Assembly: GCA_945946665.1 (NCBI GenBank)
Contig: CAMEWO010000003.1
Span: 62,001-126,000, forward strand
Direction: 5' to 3'
DNA from: an uncultured Eubacterium sp.
GTDB taxonomy: Bacteria > Bacillota > Clostridia > Lachnospirales > Lachnospiraceae
DNA: 64,000 nt
Below, piece by piece: positions 1-8,113 of this stretch. Every line of letters begins with the position of its first letter. The first letter of the stretch is position 1. Position numbers and translations under genes: made by a program. A model generated the notes under the pieces. It was not told the origin of the DNA. It was given only the letters and a program-made list of their open reading frames with translations, and did no database searches.

Positions 1-561
1 ACCGGAACTAACGAGTTCAGAAAGCTTGTTGAAGAGATTGCCATGCTTGAGGGCTTTGAGGCAATGGGAGATCTGGAACTTAAGGATGTTGAGATTGAGA
101 CTCCAATTGAAAAATGTATGACTCCTATGGTAGCAGGCAGAAAGCTTGCAATTGTACCAATATTAAGAGCTGGTCTTGGAATGGTTTCTGGAATTCTTGC
201 CCTTGTGCCAACTGCTAAGGTTGGACATATTGGTATGTACAGGGATGAAGAGACACATGAGCCTCATGAATATTACTGTAAGCTTCCTAATCCTATTGAG
301 GAGCGTCTTATTATAGTAACTGACCCAATGCTGGCTACAGGCGGCTCTGCTGTGGATGCCATCAACCAGATTAAGAAGCATGGTGGAAAGAAGATTAAAT
401 TCATGTGTATTATCGCAGCGCCAGAAGGCCTTGAGAAGCTTCATAAAGCTCATCCTGATGTTCAGATATATGTTGGACATCTGGACAGGGAACTTAATGA
501 GAATGCTTATATCTGCCCTGGACTTGGTGATGCGGGAGACAGAATTTTCGGAACGAAATAA
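1..561 (+). CDS. upp: Uracil phosphoribosyltransferase, C-terminal part (5' end outside window)
   Basis: UPRTase joins uracil and PRPP to give UMP in pyrimidine salvage. The reading frame is open to base 1 (it begins [14 protein letters not shown]), so the track start at 43 is internal and the true start lies upstream. The PRPP-binding loop [14 protein letters not shown] and the C-terminal uracil-binding segment [16 protein letters not shown] are both present, and the C-terminus is complete. About 20-25 residues are missing compared with the usual length of about 209. A 45-nt gap separates it from the next gene. Confidence 0.95.
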   Translation, partial: TGTNEFRKLVEEIAMLEGFEAMGDLELKDVEIETPIEKCMTPMVAGRKLAIVPILRAGLGMVSGILALVPTAKVGHIGMYRDEETHEPHEYYCKLPNPIEERLIIVTDPMLATGGSAVDAINQIKKHGGKKIKFMCIIAAPEGLEKLHKAHPDVQIYVGHLDRELNENAYICPGLGDAGDRIFGTK

Positions 562-606
562 GCTATACTTAAGGTTATGACCCCTTGAATACAGGAGGAT
601 TTGTGC

Positions 607-2013
607 ATGCAGAAGTCAGATGTGATAATTATTGGAGCAGGTCCTGGTGGAATATTTGCGGCCTATGAACTTCTAAAGATAAATAAAGATATTTCAATAA
701 CTGTGTTTGAAGCAGGACATAGTCTTGATAAAAGAAAGTGCCCTATAGATGGTGATAAGATTAAAAGCTGTATACATTGTCAGAGCTGTTCAATTATGAG
801 CGGCTTTGGCGGTGCAGGGGCATTTTCTGATGGAAAGTATAACATAACTAATGATTTTGGCGGAACCCTCTACGAGTATATAGGTAAAAAAGAAGCAATT
901 GACCTTATGAAATACGTTGATGAGATTAATATGAGTCATGGTGGTGAGGGGACAAAGCTGTATTCTACAGCAGGGACAGATATTAAAAAGGTCTGCCTGC
1001 AGAATAAGTTAAAGCTTCTGGATGCTTCAGTACGCCACCTGGGAACAGATATTAATTATGTGGTTCTTAAGAATATCTATAATGAGCTTAAAGATAAGGT
1101 AGATTTTCATTTTGATGAAGCTGCCCTTACTATTGAGAGCAGGGGTGAGGGATTTGTCATCAACACTAAGAATGATTCATATACCTGCGACAAATGTATT
1201 GTTTCAGTGGGGCGTGTTGGAAGTAAGTGGATGGAGCGGGTTTGCAAAGAACTGGATATTCCTACGAAATCCAACAGAGTCGATATCGGTGTAAGGGTTG
1301 AGCTTCCTGCGGTTATATTTTCTCATCTTACAGATGAACTTTACGAGAGTAAAATTGTCTACAGAACACACCAGTTTGAGGATAATGTACGGACCTTCTG
1401 TATGAATCCACATGGTATTGTGGTTACTGAGAATACCAACGGAATACTTACAGTTAACGGACATAGCTATGAATCTGCAGACAAGCAGACAGATAACACC
1501 AATTTTGCCCTTCTGGTGGCAAAACATTTTTCGGAGCCATTTAAAGACAGCAACGGATATGGTGAAAGTATTGCGAGACTTTCCAATATGCTTGGTGGTG
1601 GTGTAATTGTACAGAGATTCGGCGATTTAGTCAGAGGAAGACGAAGTAACGAAAAAAGAATTGCAGAGGGAATGGTAACGCCTACACTGTCTGCTACACC
1701 GGGTGATTTAAGCCTTGTTCTTCCGAAGAGAATTCTTGATGGAATTATTGAGATGATTTATGCTTTGGACAAGATTGCTCCGGGAACAGCTAATGATGAC
1801 ACTCTGCTTTATGGAGTGGAGGTTAAGTTCTACAACATGGAGGTAGAACTTAATAACAATCTGGAAAGCAGGTATAAGGGACTGTATATTATTGGAGACG
1901 GAAGTGGCGTGACTCATTCTCTGTCACATGCTTCTGCCAGTGGCGTATACGTTGCCAGGGACATTCTTGGTGAACGTGATGGAGATGGAATTTTGACAGA
2001 ATGTTTAAGGTGA
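607..2013 (+). CDS. FAD-dependent dehydrogenase (COG2509-like NAD(P)/FAD oxidoreductase)
   Basis: A 468-residue flavoprotein with an N-terminal Rossmann dinucleotide site (GAGPGGIFAAYEL) and a C-terminal FAD-closing motif (IIGDGSGVTHSLSHA). A cysteine-rich stretch CPIDGDKIKSCIHCQSCSIM followed by GFGGAGAFSDGKYN is typical of the uncharacterised COG2509 family, whose substrate is not known. The ATG at 607 is preferred over the TTG at 601 because AGGAGG at 593-598 lies 8 nt upstream of it. There is no signal peptide, so it is probably cytosolic. It lies between upp and add on the same strand, but a link to nucleotide salvage is only positional. Confidence 0.85.
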   Translation: MQKSDVIIIGAGPGGIFAAYELLKINKDISITVFEAGHSLDKRKCPIDGDKIKSCIHCQSCSIMSGFGGAGAFSDGKYNITNDFGGTLYEYIGKKEAIDLMKYVDEINMSHGGEGTKLYSTAGTDIKKVCLQNKLKLLDASVRHLGTDINYVVLKNIYNELKDKVDFHFDEAALTIESRGEGFVINTKNDSYTCDKCIVSVGRVGSKWMERVCKELDIPTKSNRVDIGVRVELPAVIFSHLTDELYESKIVYRTHQFEDNVRTFCMNPHGIVVTENTNGILTVNGHSYESADKQTDNTNFALLVAKHFSEPFKDSNGYGESIARLSNMLGGGVIVQRFGDLVRGRRSNEKRIAEGMVTPTLSATPGDLSLVLPKRILDGIIEMIYALDKIAPGTANDDTLLYGVEVKFYNMEVELNNNLESRYKGLYIIGDGSGVTHSLSHASASGVYVARDILGERDGDGILTECLR

Positions 2014-2046
2014 ATTTTCGTAATGTAACAGACGGGGGTGTGGTAT

Positions 2047-3045
2047 ATGAGTGATGTAGTGCATACAAAAGGACCATTTATCGACCTTCATGCCCATCTT
2101 GACGGTTCAATAACAGCTGATATTGCAAGAAAGCTGGCTGATGTGCAGAATATAGATATTCCCTGGGATGACACCCAGCTTGTGGATATGTTGTCTGTGC
2201 CGGAATCCTGTGAAAGCCTGAATGATTTCCTTAAGTGTTTTGAGTTTCCGCTTACACTTTTACAGACAAAGCGGGGAATAAGTGAGGCTGTATACCTTGT
2301 GTTAGAAAGTATGGAGAAAGCAGGTACTGTATATGCCGAAATAAGATTTGCACCGGCACTTCATACAAGAGAGGGACTTACGCAGGAAGAAGTTATTGAG
2401 GCTGCCCTTGAAGGGCTTAACAGAGCACATATTTTCTCTAATCTTATTCTCTGCTGTATGAGAGGTCAGGGGAATGAGGATGATAACAGACTGACGGTTG
2501 AACTTGCAAGAAAGTTTCTTGTAAGGAACAGGGGCGTGGTTGCTGTTGACCTTGCGGGAGCGGAAGCCCTGTATCCTACAGATAGTTACAGACAGCTTTT
2601 TGCTATGGTTAAGGAATATGGTATACCATTTACAATACATGCAGGAGAGGCGGCAGGACCTGAGAGTGTTAAAGCAGCAATTGAAATGGGAACTGTAAGA
2701 ATCGGACATGGCGTGAGAGCTGTATATGATAACAACATTCTTAATTTAATTAAGGAGAAGGGTATAGTTCTGGAGATGTGTCCTACAAGTAACAGGCAGA
2801 CAAGGGCTGTGGAAGATATGAGTAAATATCCTCTGGTTAAGTACCTTGATATGGGCATTAAAGTTACTGTTAACACAGATGACTGCGCCATAGAAAGGAC
2901 GGATATATCCAGGGAATTTGAATATATAAGGTCTGCTTGTGGCATTACCAGACAACAGGAGGATACGCTGTATTATAATGCTGTTGATGGTGCATTTACA
3001 GATGAGGAAACTAAAAATAAACTTAGAAAACTAATATTGCAATAA
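2047..3045 (+). CDS. add: Adenosine deaminase
   Basis: Hydrolyses adenosine to inosine and ammonia in purine salvage. The 332-residue product has the zinc-binding HxH near the N-terminus (DLHAHLDGS), the catalytic HAGEA motif, a further HG in the GHGVR segment, and the NTDD zinc/aspartate motif, all in the amidohydrolase order. The ATG at 2047 is chosen because GGGGGTG at 2034-2040 sits 6 nt upstream; the track GTG at 2038 overlaps that ribosome site. A strong terminator follows the stop codon, so this gene ends a transcription unit. Confidence 0.94.
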   Translation: MSDVVHTKGPFIDLHAHLDGSITADIARKLADVQNIDIPWDDTQLVDMLSVPESCESLNDFLKCFEFPLTLLQTKRGISEAVYLVLESMEKAGTVYAEIRFAPALHTREGLTQEEVIEAALEGLNRAHIFSNLILCCMRGQGNEDDNRLTVELARKFLVRNRGVVAVDLAGAEALYPTDSYRQLFAMVKEYGIPFTIHAGEAAGPESVKAAIEMGTVRIGHGVRAVYDNNILNLIKEKGIVLEMCPTSNRQTRAVEDMSKYPLVKYLDMGIKVTVNTDDCAIERTDISREFEYIRSACGITRQQEDTLYYNAVDGAFTDEETKNKLRKLILQ

Positions 3046-3084
3046 AGGATTTATTGTGATATTATATCACAAGAGTGAGGCGTG

Positions 3085-3140
3085 AGCCGCACGAAGGGGT
3101 ACACCACCGCGGGTGTAGTTCTTTCGTGCGGCTTTTTTGT
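3085..3140 (+). terminator. Rho-independent terminator after add
   Basis: An 11-bp stem AGCCGCACGAA (3085-3095) pairs with TTCGTGCGGCT (3125-3135). The inner stem is ACACC/GGTGT, and a run of T follows at 3135-3140. It lies 40 nt after the add stop. Confidence 0.88.
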
Positions 3141-3141
3141 T

Positions 3142-3287
3142 GCAAAAACCCGGCGAGTGAAGAATGTGCTTGCACATTTCTTCATTTGCCGGGTGCAAGA
3201 ACAGCGAGAAGCTTTGCTTTGAGCTGTTCGCTTGCGGAATCAAGTAGGGGCAGCCTACTGGATTTGCAAAAACCTGACGAGTGAAAG
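3142..3287. repeat. Hairpin cluster bounded by a 22-nt direct repeat
   Basis: TTGCAAAAACCCGGCGAGTG at 3142 recurs as TTGCAAAAACCTGACGAGTG at 3266; the full 22-nt copies differ at 2 positions and are 124 nt apart. Between them are three stem-loops: CCCGGC...GCCGGG with inner TGAAGAA/TTTCTTCA (3151-3195), GAACAGC...GCTGTTC (3201-3231) and AGTAGG...CCTACT (3245-3261). The second repeat copy runs into the ribosome site of the thiamine gene. No protein or TPP riboswitch pattern was seen. It may be an inserted non-coding element or a slippage duplication. Confidence 0.65.
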
Positions 3288-3297
3288 GAGTAAAAAA

Positions 3298-4281
3298 ATG
3301 ATTACAGTATGTGGAGAGAAAGTTGATATTGAAGAAATCGGACTTGGAGAATATCTGGATTCTAATGGTTATAACAGACAGACAATAGCTGTGGAGTGTA
3401 ATGAAGAAATGGTTTCAAGAAATGAATATGATAATTTCATTATTCATAGTGGAGATGTTGTAGAGATTGTAAGCTTTATGGGAGGAGGAGAAAATATGTG
3501 CAAAAACCCAGACTTATCAGATAAATTTGTGCTTGGAGGAAAAGAGTTTGATTCCAGATTTATTCTAGGCTCTGGCAAGTATTCACTGGATCTGATAAAA
3601 GCGGCTGTAAATAATGCTGGAGCACAGATTATTACTCTGGCGGTAAGAAGAACTAACACTAAGGATAAAGAAAACATTCTTGATTATATCCCTGAGGGAG
3701 TAACGCTGCTTCCTAATACATCTGGGGCGAGAAATGCAGAGGAGGCAGTAAGAATTGCCAGAATGGCAAGAGAATTGGGCTGCGGGGATTTTGTTAAAAT
3801 TGAGATTATGAAAGACAGCAAATACCTTCTTCCTGATAATGTTGAAACTGTGAGAGCAACCGAAATTCTTGCAAAAGAAGGATTTGTAGTGCTTCCGTAT
3901 ATGTACCCTGATTTGTATACTGCAAGAGATCTGGTTAATGCGGGGGCAGCAGCAGTTATGCCATTAGCATCACCAATAGGTTCTAATAAAGGACTTGCCA
4001 CAAAGGATTTCATACAGATACTAATTGACGAAATAGATCTTCCTGTTATTGTTGACGCAGGTATCGGAAGACCATCCCAGGCATGTGAAGCCATGGAGAT
4101 GGGAGCAGCAGCAGTTATGTCAAATACTGCAATAGCTACAGCCAGGGATATACCAGCTATGGCAAGTGCCTTTAAATATGCTATAGAAGCTGGAAGAAAA
4201 GCATATCTTGCTGGTCTGGGAAGAGTGCTGGAACGTGGCGCATCTGCGTCAGACCCGCTGACAGGATTTATAAGAGATTAA
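3298..4281 (+). CDS. thiG: ThiS sulfur carrier fused to ThiG thiazole synthase
   Basis: ThiG builds the thiazole ring of thiamine from DXP, dehydroglycine and sulfur delivered by the ThiS thiocarboxylate. Residues 1 to about 66 are a ThiS-like ubiquitin fold (start [11 protein letters not shown], end [10 protein letters not shown]). The rest is a full-length ThiG barrel of about 261 residues with VKIEIMKD (Schiff-base lysine region), PIGSNKGL and VDAGIGRPS. Start 3298 is chosen over the track start because AAAGGAG precedes it and the upstream extension runs through the repeat element. A free ThiS would end in GG, but here the frame continues. An internal ribosome site and ATG at 3496 could yield free ThiG (separate entry). 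ThiH follows 78 nt later. Confidence 0.9.
   Translation: MITVCGEKVDIEEIGLGEYLDSNGYNRQTIAVECNEEMVSRNEYDNFIIHSGDVVEIVSFMGGGENMCKNPDLSDKFVLGGKEFDSRFILGSGKYSLDLIKAAVNNAGAQIITLAVRRTNTKDKENILDYIPEGVTLLPNTSGARNAEEAVRIARMARELGCGDFVKIEIMKDSKYLLPDNVETVRATEILAKEGFVVLPYMYPDLYTARDLVNAGAAAVMPLASPIGSNKGLATKDFIQILIDEIDLPVIVDAGIGRPSQACEAMEMGAAAVMSNTAIATARDIPAMASAFKYAIEAGRKAYLAGLGRVLERGASASDPLTGFIRD
3481..3498 (+). promoter_or_regulatory. Internal Shine-Dalgarno and ATG for free ThiG
   Basis: The codons for the ThiS C-terminal Gly-Gly-Gly read GGAGGAGG (3481-3488), a near-perfect Shine-Dalgarno. An in-frame ATG at 3496 lies 7 nt downstream and would start a 261-residue ThiG of normal size. This suggests that separate ThiG may be made from the same mRNA. 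It is an inference from sequence; no stop codon releases ThiS. Confidence 0.55.
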
Positions 4282-4359
4282 AATATAATATTATTATTGA
4301 TTTGTGCCAGAGATACATTTGCATATGGCTATGAGGTAATTCAGAAGGAGAAATATATT

Positions 4360-5613
4360 ATGGAAAATCAGTTTTTTGTTGATTCAGATAAATTAAGCCC
4401 ACAGGCTCTGGAGAAGAAGCACAGACTGGAAAATGATAAAAACAGCAGGACAGATCATATGGCTTATATGGATGGAATGGAGCAGATAAGTCCTGATATC
4501 AGAAATAAGGTAATAAGTGCCATGAATGAATATGATTATGGCAAGTATACAGCTACAGATGTTTTAAGAGCTTTAGAGAAGGATACATGTTCAGTTGAAG
4601 ATTTTAAAGCATTGCTGTCACCAGCTGCAGAACCTTTTCTTGAAAAAATGGCAGAGAAAGCAAAGTATGAGACAAGTAAACATTTTGGTAATACAGTGTA
4701 CCTGTTTACTCCTCTCTATATTGCTAATTACTGTGAGAATTACTGCGTATACTGTGGATTTAACTGCTATAACCAGATAAACCGGAAAAAGCTGAATTAT
4801 GAAGAGATTGAACATGAGATGAAGGTTATAGCTGATTCAGGAATTGAGGAAATTCTCATGCTTACAGGTGAAAGCCGTAAGGTGAGTGATGTAGAATATA
4901 TAGGCGAAGCGTGTAAGCTGGCAAGCAGATATTTTAAGAATGTTGGACTGGAAATATATCCCCTTAATTCTGATGAATACAAGTATCTTCATGAATGTGG
5001 GGCAGATTATGTAACGGTTTTCCAGGAGACATATGATTCTGATAAATACGAGACACTTCATCTCATGGGACATAAGAGAGTGTTTCCATACCGTTTTGAA
5101 GCCCAGGAAAGGGCATTGATGGGTGGCATGAGAGGTGTGGGATTTTCTGCACTATTAGGACTTGCTGACTTTAGAAAAGATGCTTTTGCAAGTGCACTTC
5201 ACGTATATTATCTTCAGCGAAAATATCCATATGCAGAGTATTCGCTGTCATGTCCAAGGCTTCGCCCCATAATTAACAACGACAGGATTAATCCTTTGGA
5301 TGTAGGTGAGAGACAGTTGTGTCAGGTTTTATGTGCATACAGGATTTTTCTGCCATATGTGGGTATTACAGTTTCCTCCCGTGAACAGAAACATTTCAGG
5401 GATGGTATTGTAAAAATTGCCGCTACTAAAGTATCAGCCGGTGTGTCAACTGGAATTGGAGACCATGAAAGCAAATATACAGGTAAGGATAATGGTAATA
5501 CTGGTGATGAGCAGTTTGAGATATCTGATGGCAGAAGCTTTGACCAGATGTATGCCGATATGACAGATGAGGGTATGCAGCCAGTCTTAAATGATTATGT
5601 ATATGTGGGCTGA
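4360..5613 (+). CDS. thiH: 2-iminoacetate synthase (radical SAM tyrosine lyase)
   Basis: ThiH cleaves tyrosine by radical SAM chemistry to dehydroglycine, the substrate of ThiG in anaerobes. The 417-residue protein has the 4Fe-4S motif CENYCVYC, followed by the ThiH-typical segments LMLTGESRKV, VTVFQETYD and SCPRLRP. The cluster motif and PRLRP fit ThiH better than the related HydG. ATG 4360 is chosen since AAGGAG is 9 nt upstream; the TTG at 4297 in the track lacks a ribosome site. It is probably co-transcribed with the ThiS-ThiG gene. Confidence 0.92.
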   Translation: MENQFFVDSDKLSPQALEKKHRLENDKNSRTDHMAYMDGMEQISPDIRNKVISAMNEYDYGKYTATDVLRALEKDTCSVEDFKALLSPAAEPFLEKMAEKAKYETSKHFGNTVYLFTPLYIANYCENYCVYCGFNCYNQINRKKLNYEEIEHEMKVIADSGIEEILMLTGESRKVSDVEYIGEACKLASRYFKNVGLEIYPLNSDEYKYLHECGADYVTVFQETYDSDKYETLHLMGHKRVFPYRFEAQERALMGGMRGVGFSALLGLADFRKDAFASALHVYYLQRKYPYAEYSLSCPRLRPIINNDRINPLDVGERQLCQVLCAYRIFLPYVGITVSSREQKHFRDGIVKIAATKVSAGVSTGIGDHESKYTGKDNGNTGDEQFEISDGRSFDQMYADMTDEGMQPVLNDYVYVG

Positions 5614-5732
5614 TAATCATTATTAATTCTTAATAACAAATCTATGTGCCTTTTTCCTATTTTAATTTCTCCAGTGATATCCTATGCAACGTAAGATAGT
5701 AGATAATTCTTACAGGAAGGAGATTATAGAAT

Positions 5733-5789
5733 ATGGGTACAGTAATACAATACATACTCTATCTTATGCTTGATGGTATTTTAAGCTAA
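5733..5789 (+). CDS. Candidate 18-residue hydrophobic peptide
   Basis: ATG at 5733 lies just after a strong AGGAAGGAG ribosome site and encodes MGTVIQYILYLMLDGILS, ending at TAA. A terminator hairpin follows 47 nt later, so this looks like a complete tiny transcription unit or a leader peptide. It is hydrophobic and could insert in the membrane. No family is recognised. It lies upstream of potassium transport genes, which may or may not matter. The whole stretch 5614-6013 holds no other gene. Confidence 0.4.
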   Translation: MGTVIQYILYLMLDGILS

Positions 5790-5836
5790 GGTTCTGTTTA
5801 AAGGTATTATGACATTATTATAACATTATTATTCCG

Positions 5837-5866
5837 AGTGCAGCCGGTTTTCTGGCTGCACTTTTT
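5837..5866 (+). terminator. Rho-independent terminator
   Basis: A perfect 9-bp stem AGTGCAGCC/GGCTGCACT with an 8-nt loop is followed by TTTTT. It separates the 18-residue ORF from the potassium uptake operon. Confidence 0.85.
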
Positions 5867-5909
5867 ATGTAGTGCACCTGGCTGTACATTTTTTACATTG
5901 AAATCTTTA

Positions 5910-6001
5910 TACAATCTTAATACTGACAAAGCCTTATTTATACGTCCTTTATATCAATTAAGATAGAATAAAGACGATAAAAAGGAACTGTTAAGATTGT
6001 A
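5910..6001 (+). promoter_or_regulatory. Inverted repeat in the leader of the potassium uptake operon
   Basis: TACAATCTTAA (5910-5920) is the exact reverse complement of TTAAGATTGTA (5991-6001). The second arm ends just before the AGGTG ribosome site of the next gene. Pairing would form a long stem-loop near the start codon. It could be a translational control element, a protein-binding pair or chance; no known riboswitch class was recognised. Confidence 0.3.
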
Positions 6002-6013
6002 CAGGTGTTATAT

Positions 6014-7354
6014 ATGTTTAGAAATAAAAAACAGGAACAGAGACATATCACTTCATTTCAGATTATTATTCTTGGTTTTTTGTCAATTGTTATTGTGGGT
6101 ACCATCTTGTTAATGCTCCCATTTGCTACCAGAGAGGGCAAGGGGGCATCTTTTATTGATGCTTTATTTACCGCTACCTCTGCTGTGTGTGTTACAGGAC
6201 TTGTGGTTCATGACACAGCTACATACTGGTCTGTATTTGGACAGGGGGTAATCCTTCTGCTTATACAGATTGGAGGTATGGGCATTGTGACTGTGGCTGT
6301 AGCGATGGCCTCCATATCTGGAAGAAAGATTGGTCTGATGCAGAGAAGTACCATGCAGGAGGCTATTTCTGCCCATCATATTGGAGGAATTGTGAGATTA
6401 ACCAAATTCATATTAAAGACCACGGTGATTATTGAATTTGTGGGGGCAGTATTTCTTATGCCTGTATTCTATAAAGAATTTGGTCCAGTTAAGGGAATGT
6501 GGTATTCTCTTTTCCACTCCATTTCGGCATTCTGTAATGCAGGCTTTGATCTTATTGGCGTTAAGGAGCAGTTTTCTTCTCTTACATCATATTCCTCAGG
6601 AACGATGCTTAATATTACAGTTATTGCGTTGATTGTTATAGGAGGTATCGGATTCTTAACATGGGAAGATATTAAGAATAATAAATGGCATTTTAAGAAG
6701 TACAGAATGCAGAGCAAGGTAATTTTGTCTGTATCAGTTATACTTATTATTTTTCCAGCAATATACTTTTTCTTTGGTGAGTTTAATAATCTGCCATTAA
6801 AGGATAGAATATGGTGTTCACTGTTTCAGGCTGTTACACCCCGAACTGCCGGGTTTAACACAGCAGATTTAACAGTATTAAGCCAGACAGGGCAGATGCT
6901 GATTATTATGTTAATGCTTATTGGAGGCTCGCCGGGTTCCACAGCGGGAGGTATGAAGACCACTACAATAGCGGTGTTATTTTCAACAGCCTGTTCTGTT
7001 TTCAGGAAGGAAGAATATACACATTTCTTTAATAGGCGTATTCCAGAAGGTACTGTTAAGAACGCAGCTACTATTTTTTTAATGTATATTGTTTTATTTG
7101 TTGGAGGGGGCATGGTTATTAGCAGGGTTGAGAATCTGCCTATACTGGTATCTTTGTTTGAAACGGCATCAGCCATAGGTACTGTGGGACTTACACTTGG
7201 TATTACACCATCCCTTGGACTGGTTTCTCATTTAATACTAATATGCCTTATGTTTTTTGGAAGAGTTGGAGGACTGACGTTGATATTTGCAACAATGAAC
7301 AGCAGGGCAAAGAATGGAGCTAAATATCCACAGGAAAAAATAACAGTTGGTTAA
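6014..7354 (+). CDS. ktrB: Potassium uptake channel subunit, TrkH/KtrB family
   Basis: Membrane subunit of a K+ uptake system. The 446-residue protein has four M1-P-M2 repeats with selectivity-filter segments SAVCVTGL, SAFCNAGFD, TPRTAGFNT and SAIGTVGLT, the glycine positions expected for KtrB/TrkH. The length of about 450 fits KtrB of Gram-positives. ATG 6014 is chosen because AGGTG lies 6 nt upstream; the GTG at 6005 overlaps that site. The stop overlaps the ATGGAGGAG that forms the next gene's ribosome site, so the two are translationally linked. Confidence 0.92.
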   Translation: MFRNKKQEQRHITSFQIIILGFLSIVIVGTILLMLPFATREGKGASFIDALFTATSAVCVTGLVVHDTATYWSVFGQGVILLLIQIGGMGIVTVAVAMASISGRKIGLMQRSTMQEAISAHHIGGIVRLTKFILKTTVIIEFVGAVFLMPVFYKEFGPVKGMWYSLFHSISAFCNAGFDLIGVKEQFSSLTSYSSGTMLNITVIALIVIGGIGFLTWEDIKNNKWHFKKYRMQSKVILSVSVILIIFPAIYFFFGEFNNLPLKDRIWCSLFQAVTPRTAGFNTADLTVLSQTGQMLIIMLMLIGGSPGSTAGGMKTTTIAVLFSTACSVFRKEEYTHFFNRRIPEGTVKNAATIFLMYIVLFVGGGMVISRVENLPILVSLFETASAIGTVGLTLGITPSLGLVSHLILICLMFFGRVGGLTLIFATMNSRAKNGAKYPQEKITVG

Positions 7355-7365
7355 TGGAGGAGTGT

Positions 7366-8013
7366 ATGAAATCTGTATTATTAATTGGTCTTGGAAGATT
7401 TGGACGTCATATTGCGTTGAAACTAAATGAAATGAACCATCAGGTAATGGCTGTAGATATTAACGAGGACAGAGTTAATGCTGTGCTGCCATACACAACT
7501 AATGCCCAGATTGGTGATGCTACACGGGAGGATTTCCTTGAGTCGCTGGGAGTTAATAATTTTGATGTGTGTATTGTGGCAATAGGAGATGATTTTCAGA
7601 GTTCTCTTGAGACAACATCACTTCTTAAAGAGCTGGGAGCAAAATATGTTGTTTCAAGGGCTGCAAGAGATGTGCATGCTAAATTCCTGTTAAGGAATGG
7701 TGCTGATGAAATTGTGTATCCAGAAAAGCAACTTGCCGCCTGGACTGCGATAAGATATACAGCGGATCATATTCTTGATTATATTGAGCTGGATAATGAG
7801 CATGCAATATTTGAAATAACAACACCTGAGAATTGGGTTGGTAAGACTGTAGGAGAAGTGGATGTACGTAACAAGCATGGAATAAATATTATGGCAATTA
7901 AGCATAATGGAGAGATGCAGCTTAATATATCATCTCAGACATGTTTTGTTAAAGGGGATTCTATTATGGTTCTTGGAAATACTAAAGACATGCAGAGGTG
8001 TTTTCATATATAA
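7366..8013 (+). CDS. ktrA: Regulatory RCK subunit of potassium uptake, TrkA/KtrA family
   Basis: Cytosolic gating ring subunit that binds nucleotides and controls KtrB. The 215-residue protein has an N-terminal RCK Rossmann fold (LLIGLGRFGRHIA, then IGDATREDFL and a conserved acidic strand end) and a C-terminal RCK_C domain from about residue 135 (VGKTVGEVDVRNKHGINIMAI). ATG 7366 has GGAGGAG 3 nt upstream; the track start at 7354 would place that motif inside the gene. It forms a two-gene operon with ktrB. Confidence 0.9.
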   Translation: MKSVLLIGLGRFGRHIALKLNEMNHQVMAVDINEDRVNAVLPYTTNAQIGDATREDFLESLGVNNFDVCIVAIGDDFQSSLETTSLLKELGAKYVVSRAARDVHAKFLLRNGADEIVYPEKQLAAWTAIRYTADHILDYIELDNEHAIFEITTPENWVGKTVGEVDVRNKHGINIMAIKHNGEMQLNISSQTCFVKGDSIMVLGNTKDMQRCFHI

Positions 8014-8027
8014 TTTTTAATATGATT

Positions 8028-8056
8028 TTGACTAACTGGCTGTACTAGTATATAAT
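8028..8056 (+). promoter_or_regulatory. Sigma-A type promoter of the cellobiose epimerase gene
   Basis: TTGACT (8028-8033), a 17-nt spacer and TATAAT (8051-8056). Transcription should start about 8063, right at the LacI-type operator. Confidence 0.75.
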
Positions 8057-8067
8057 GAAAATATAGC

Positions 8068-8083
8068 ACTTAATCGTTTTCGT
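8068..8083 (+). promoter_or_regulatory. LacI-family operator, copy 1
   Basis: ACTTAATCGTTTTCGT is a quasi-palindrome of the form ACnnAAnCGnTTnnGT with the central CG typical of LacI-family sites. Its reverse complement is identical over 16 bases to the copy before the LacI gene at 13606. Its position just downstream of the promoter suggests repression. Confidence 0.7.
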
Positions 8084-8113
8084 AAATAAACTCAGATTGG
8101 AGAAAAGTATAGT

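Noticed and set aside
3085-3140. T-box-like GGGGTACACCACCGCGGG before the thiamine genes
   Set aside because: Only 40 nt separate it from the add stop, so there is no room for the specifier stem, and the match to the T-box core needs an insertion. It is adequately explained as a terminator.
3046-3297. TPP riboswitch expected before thiamine genes
   Set aside because: No CTGAGA or ACCTGATCTGG-type core could be found; AACCTGA at 3273 alone is not enough.
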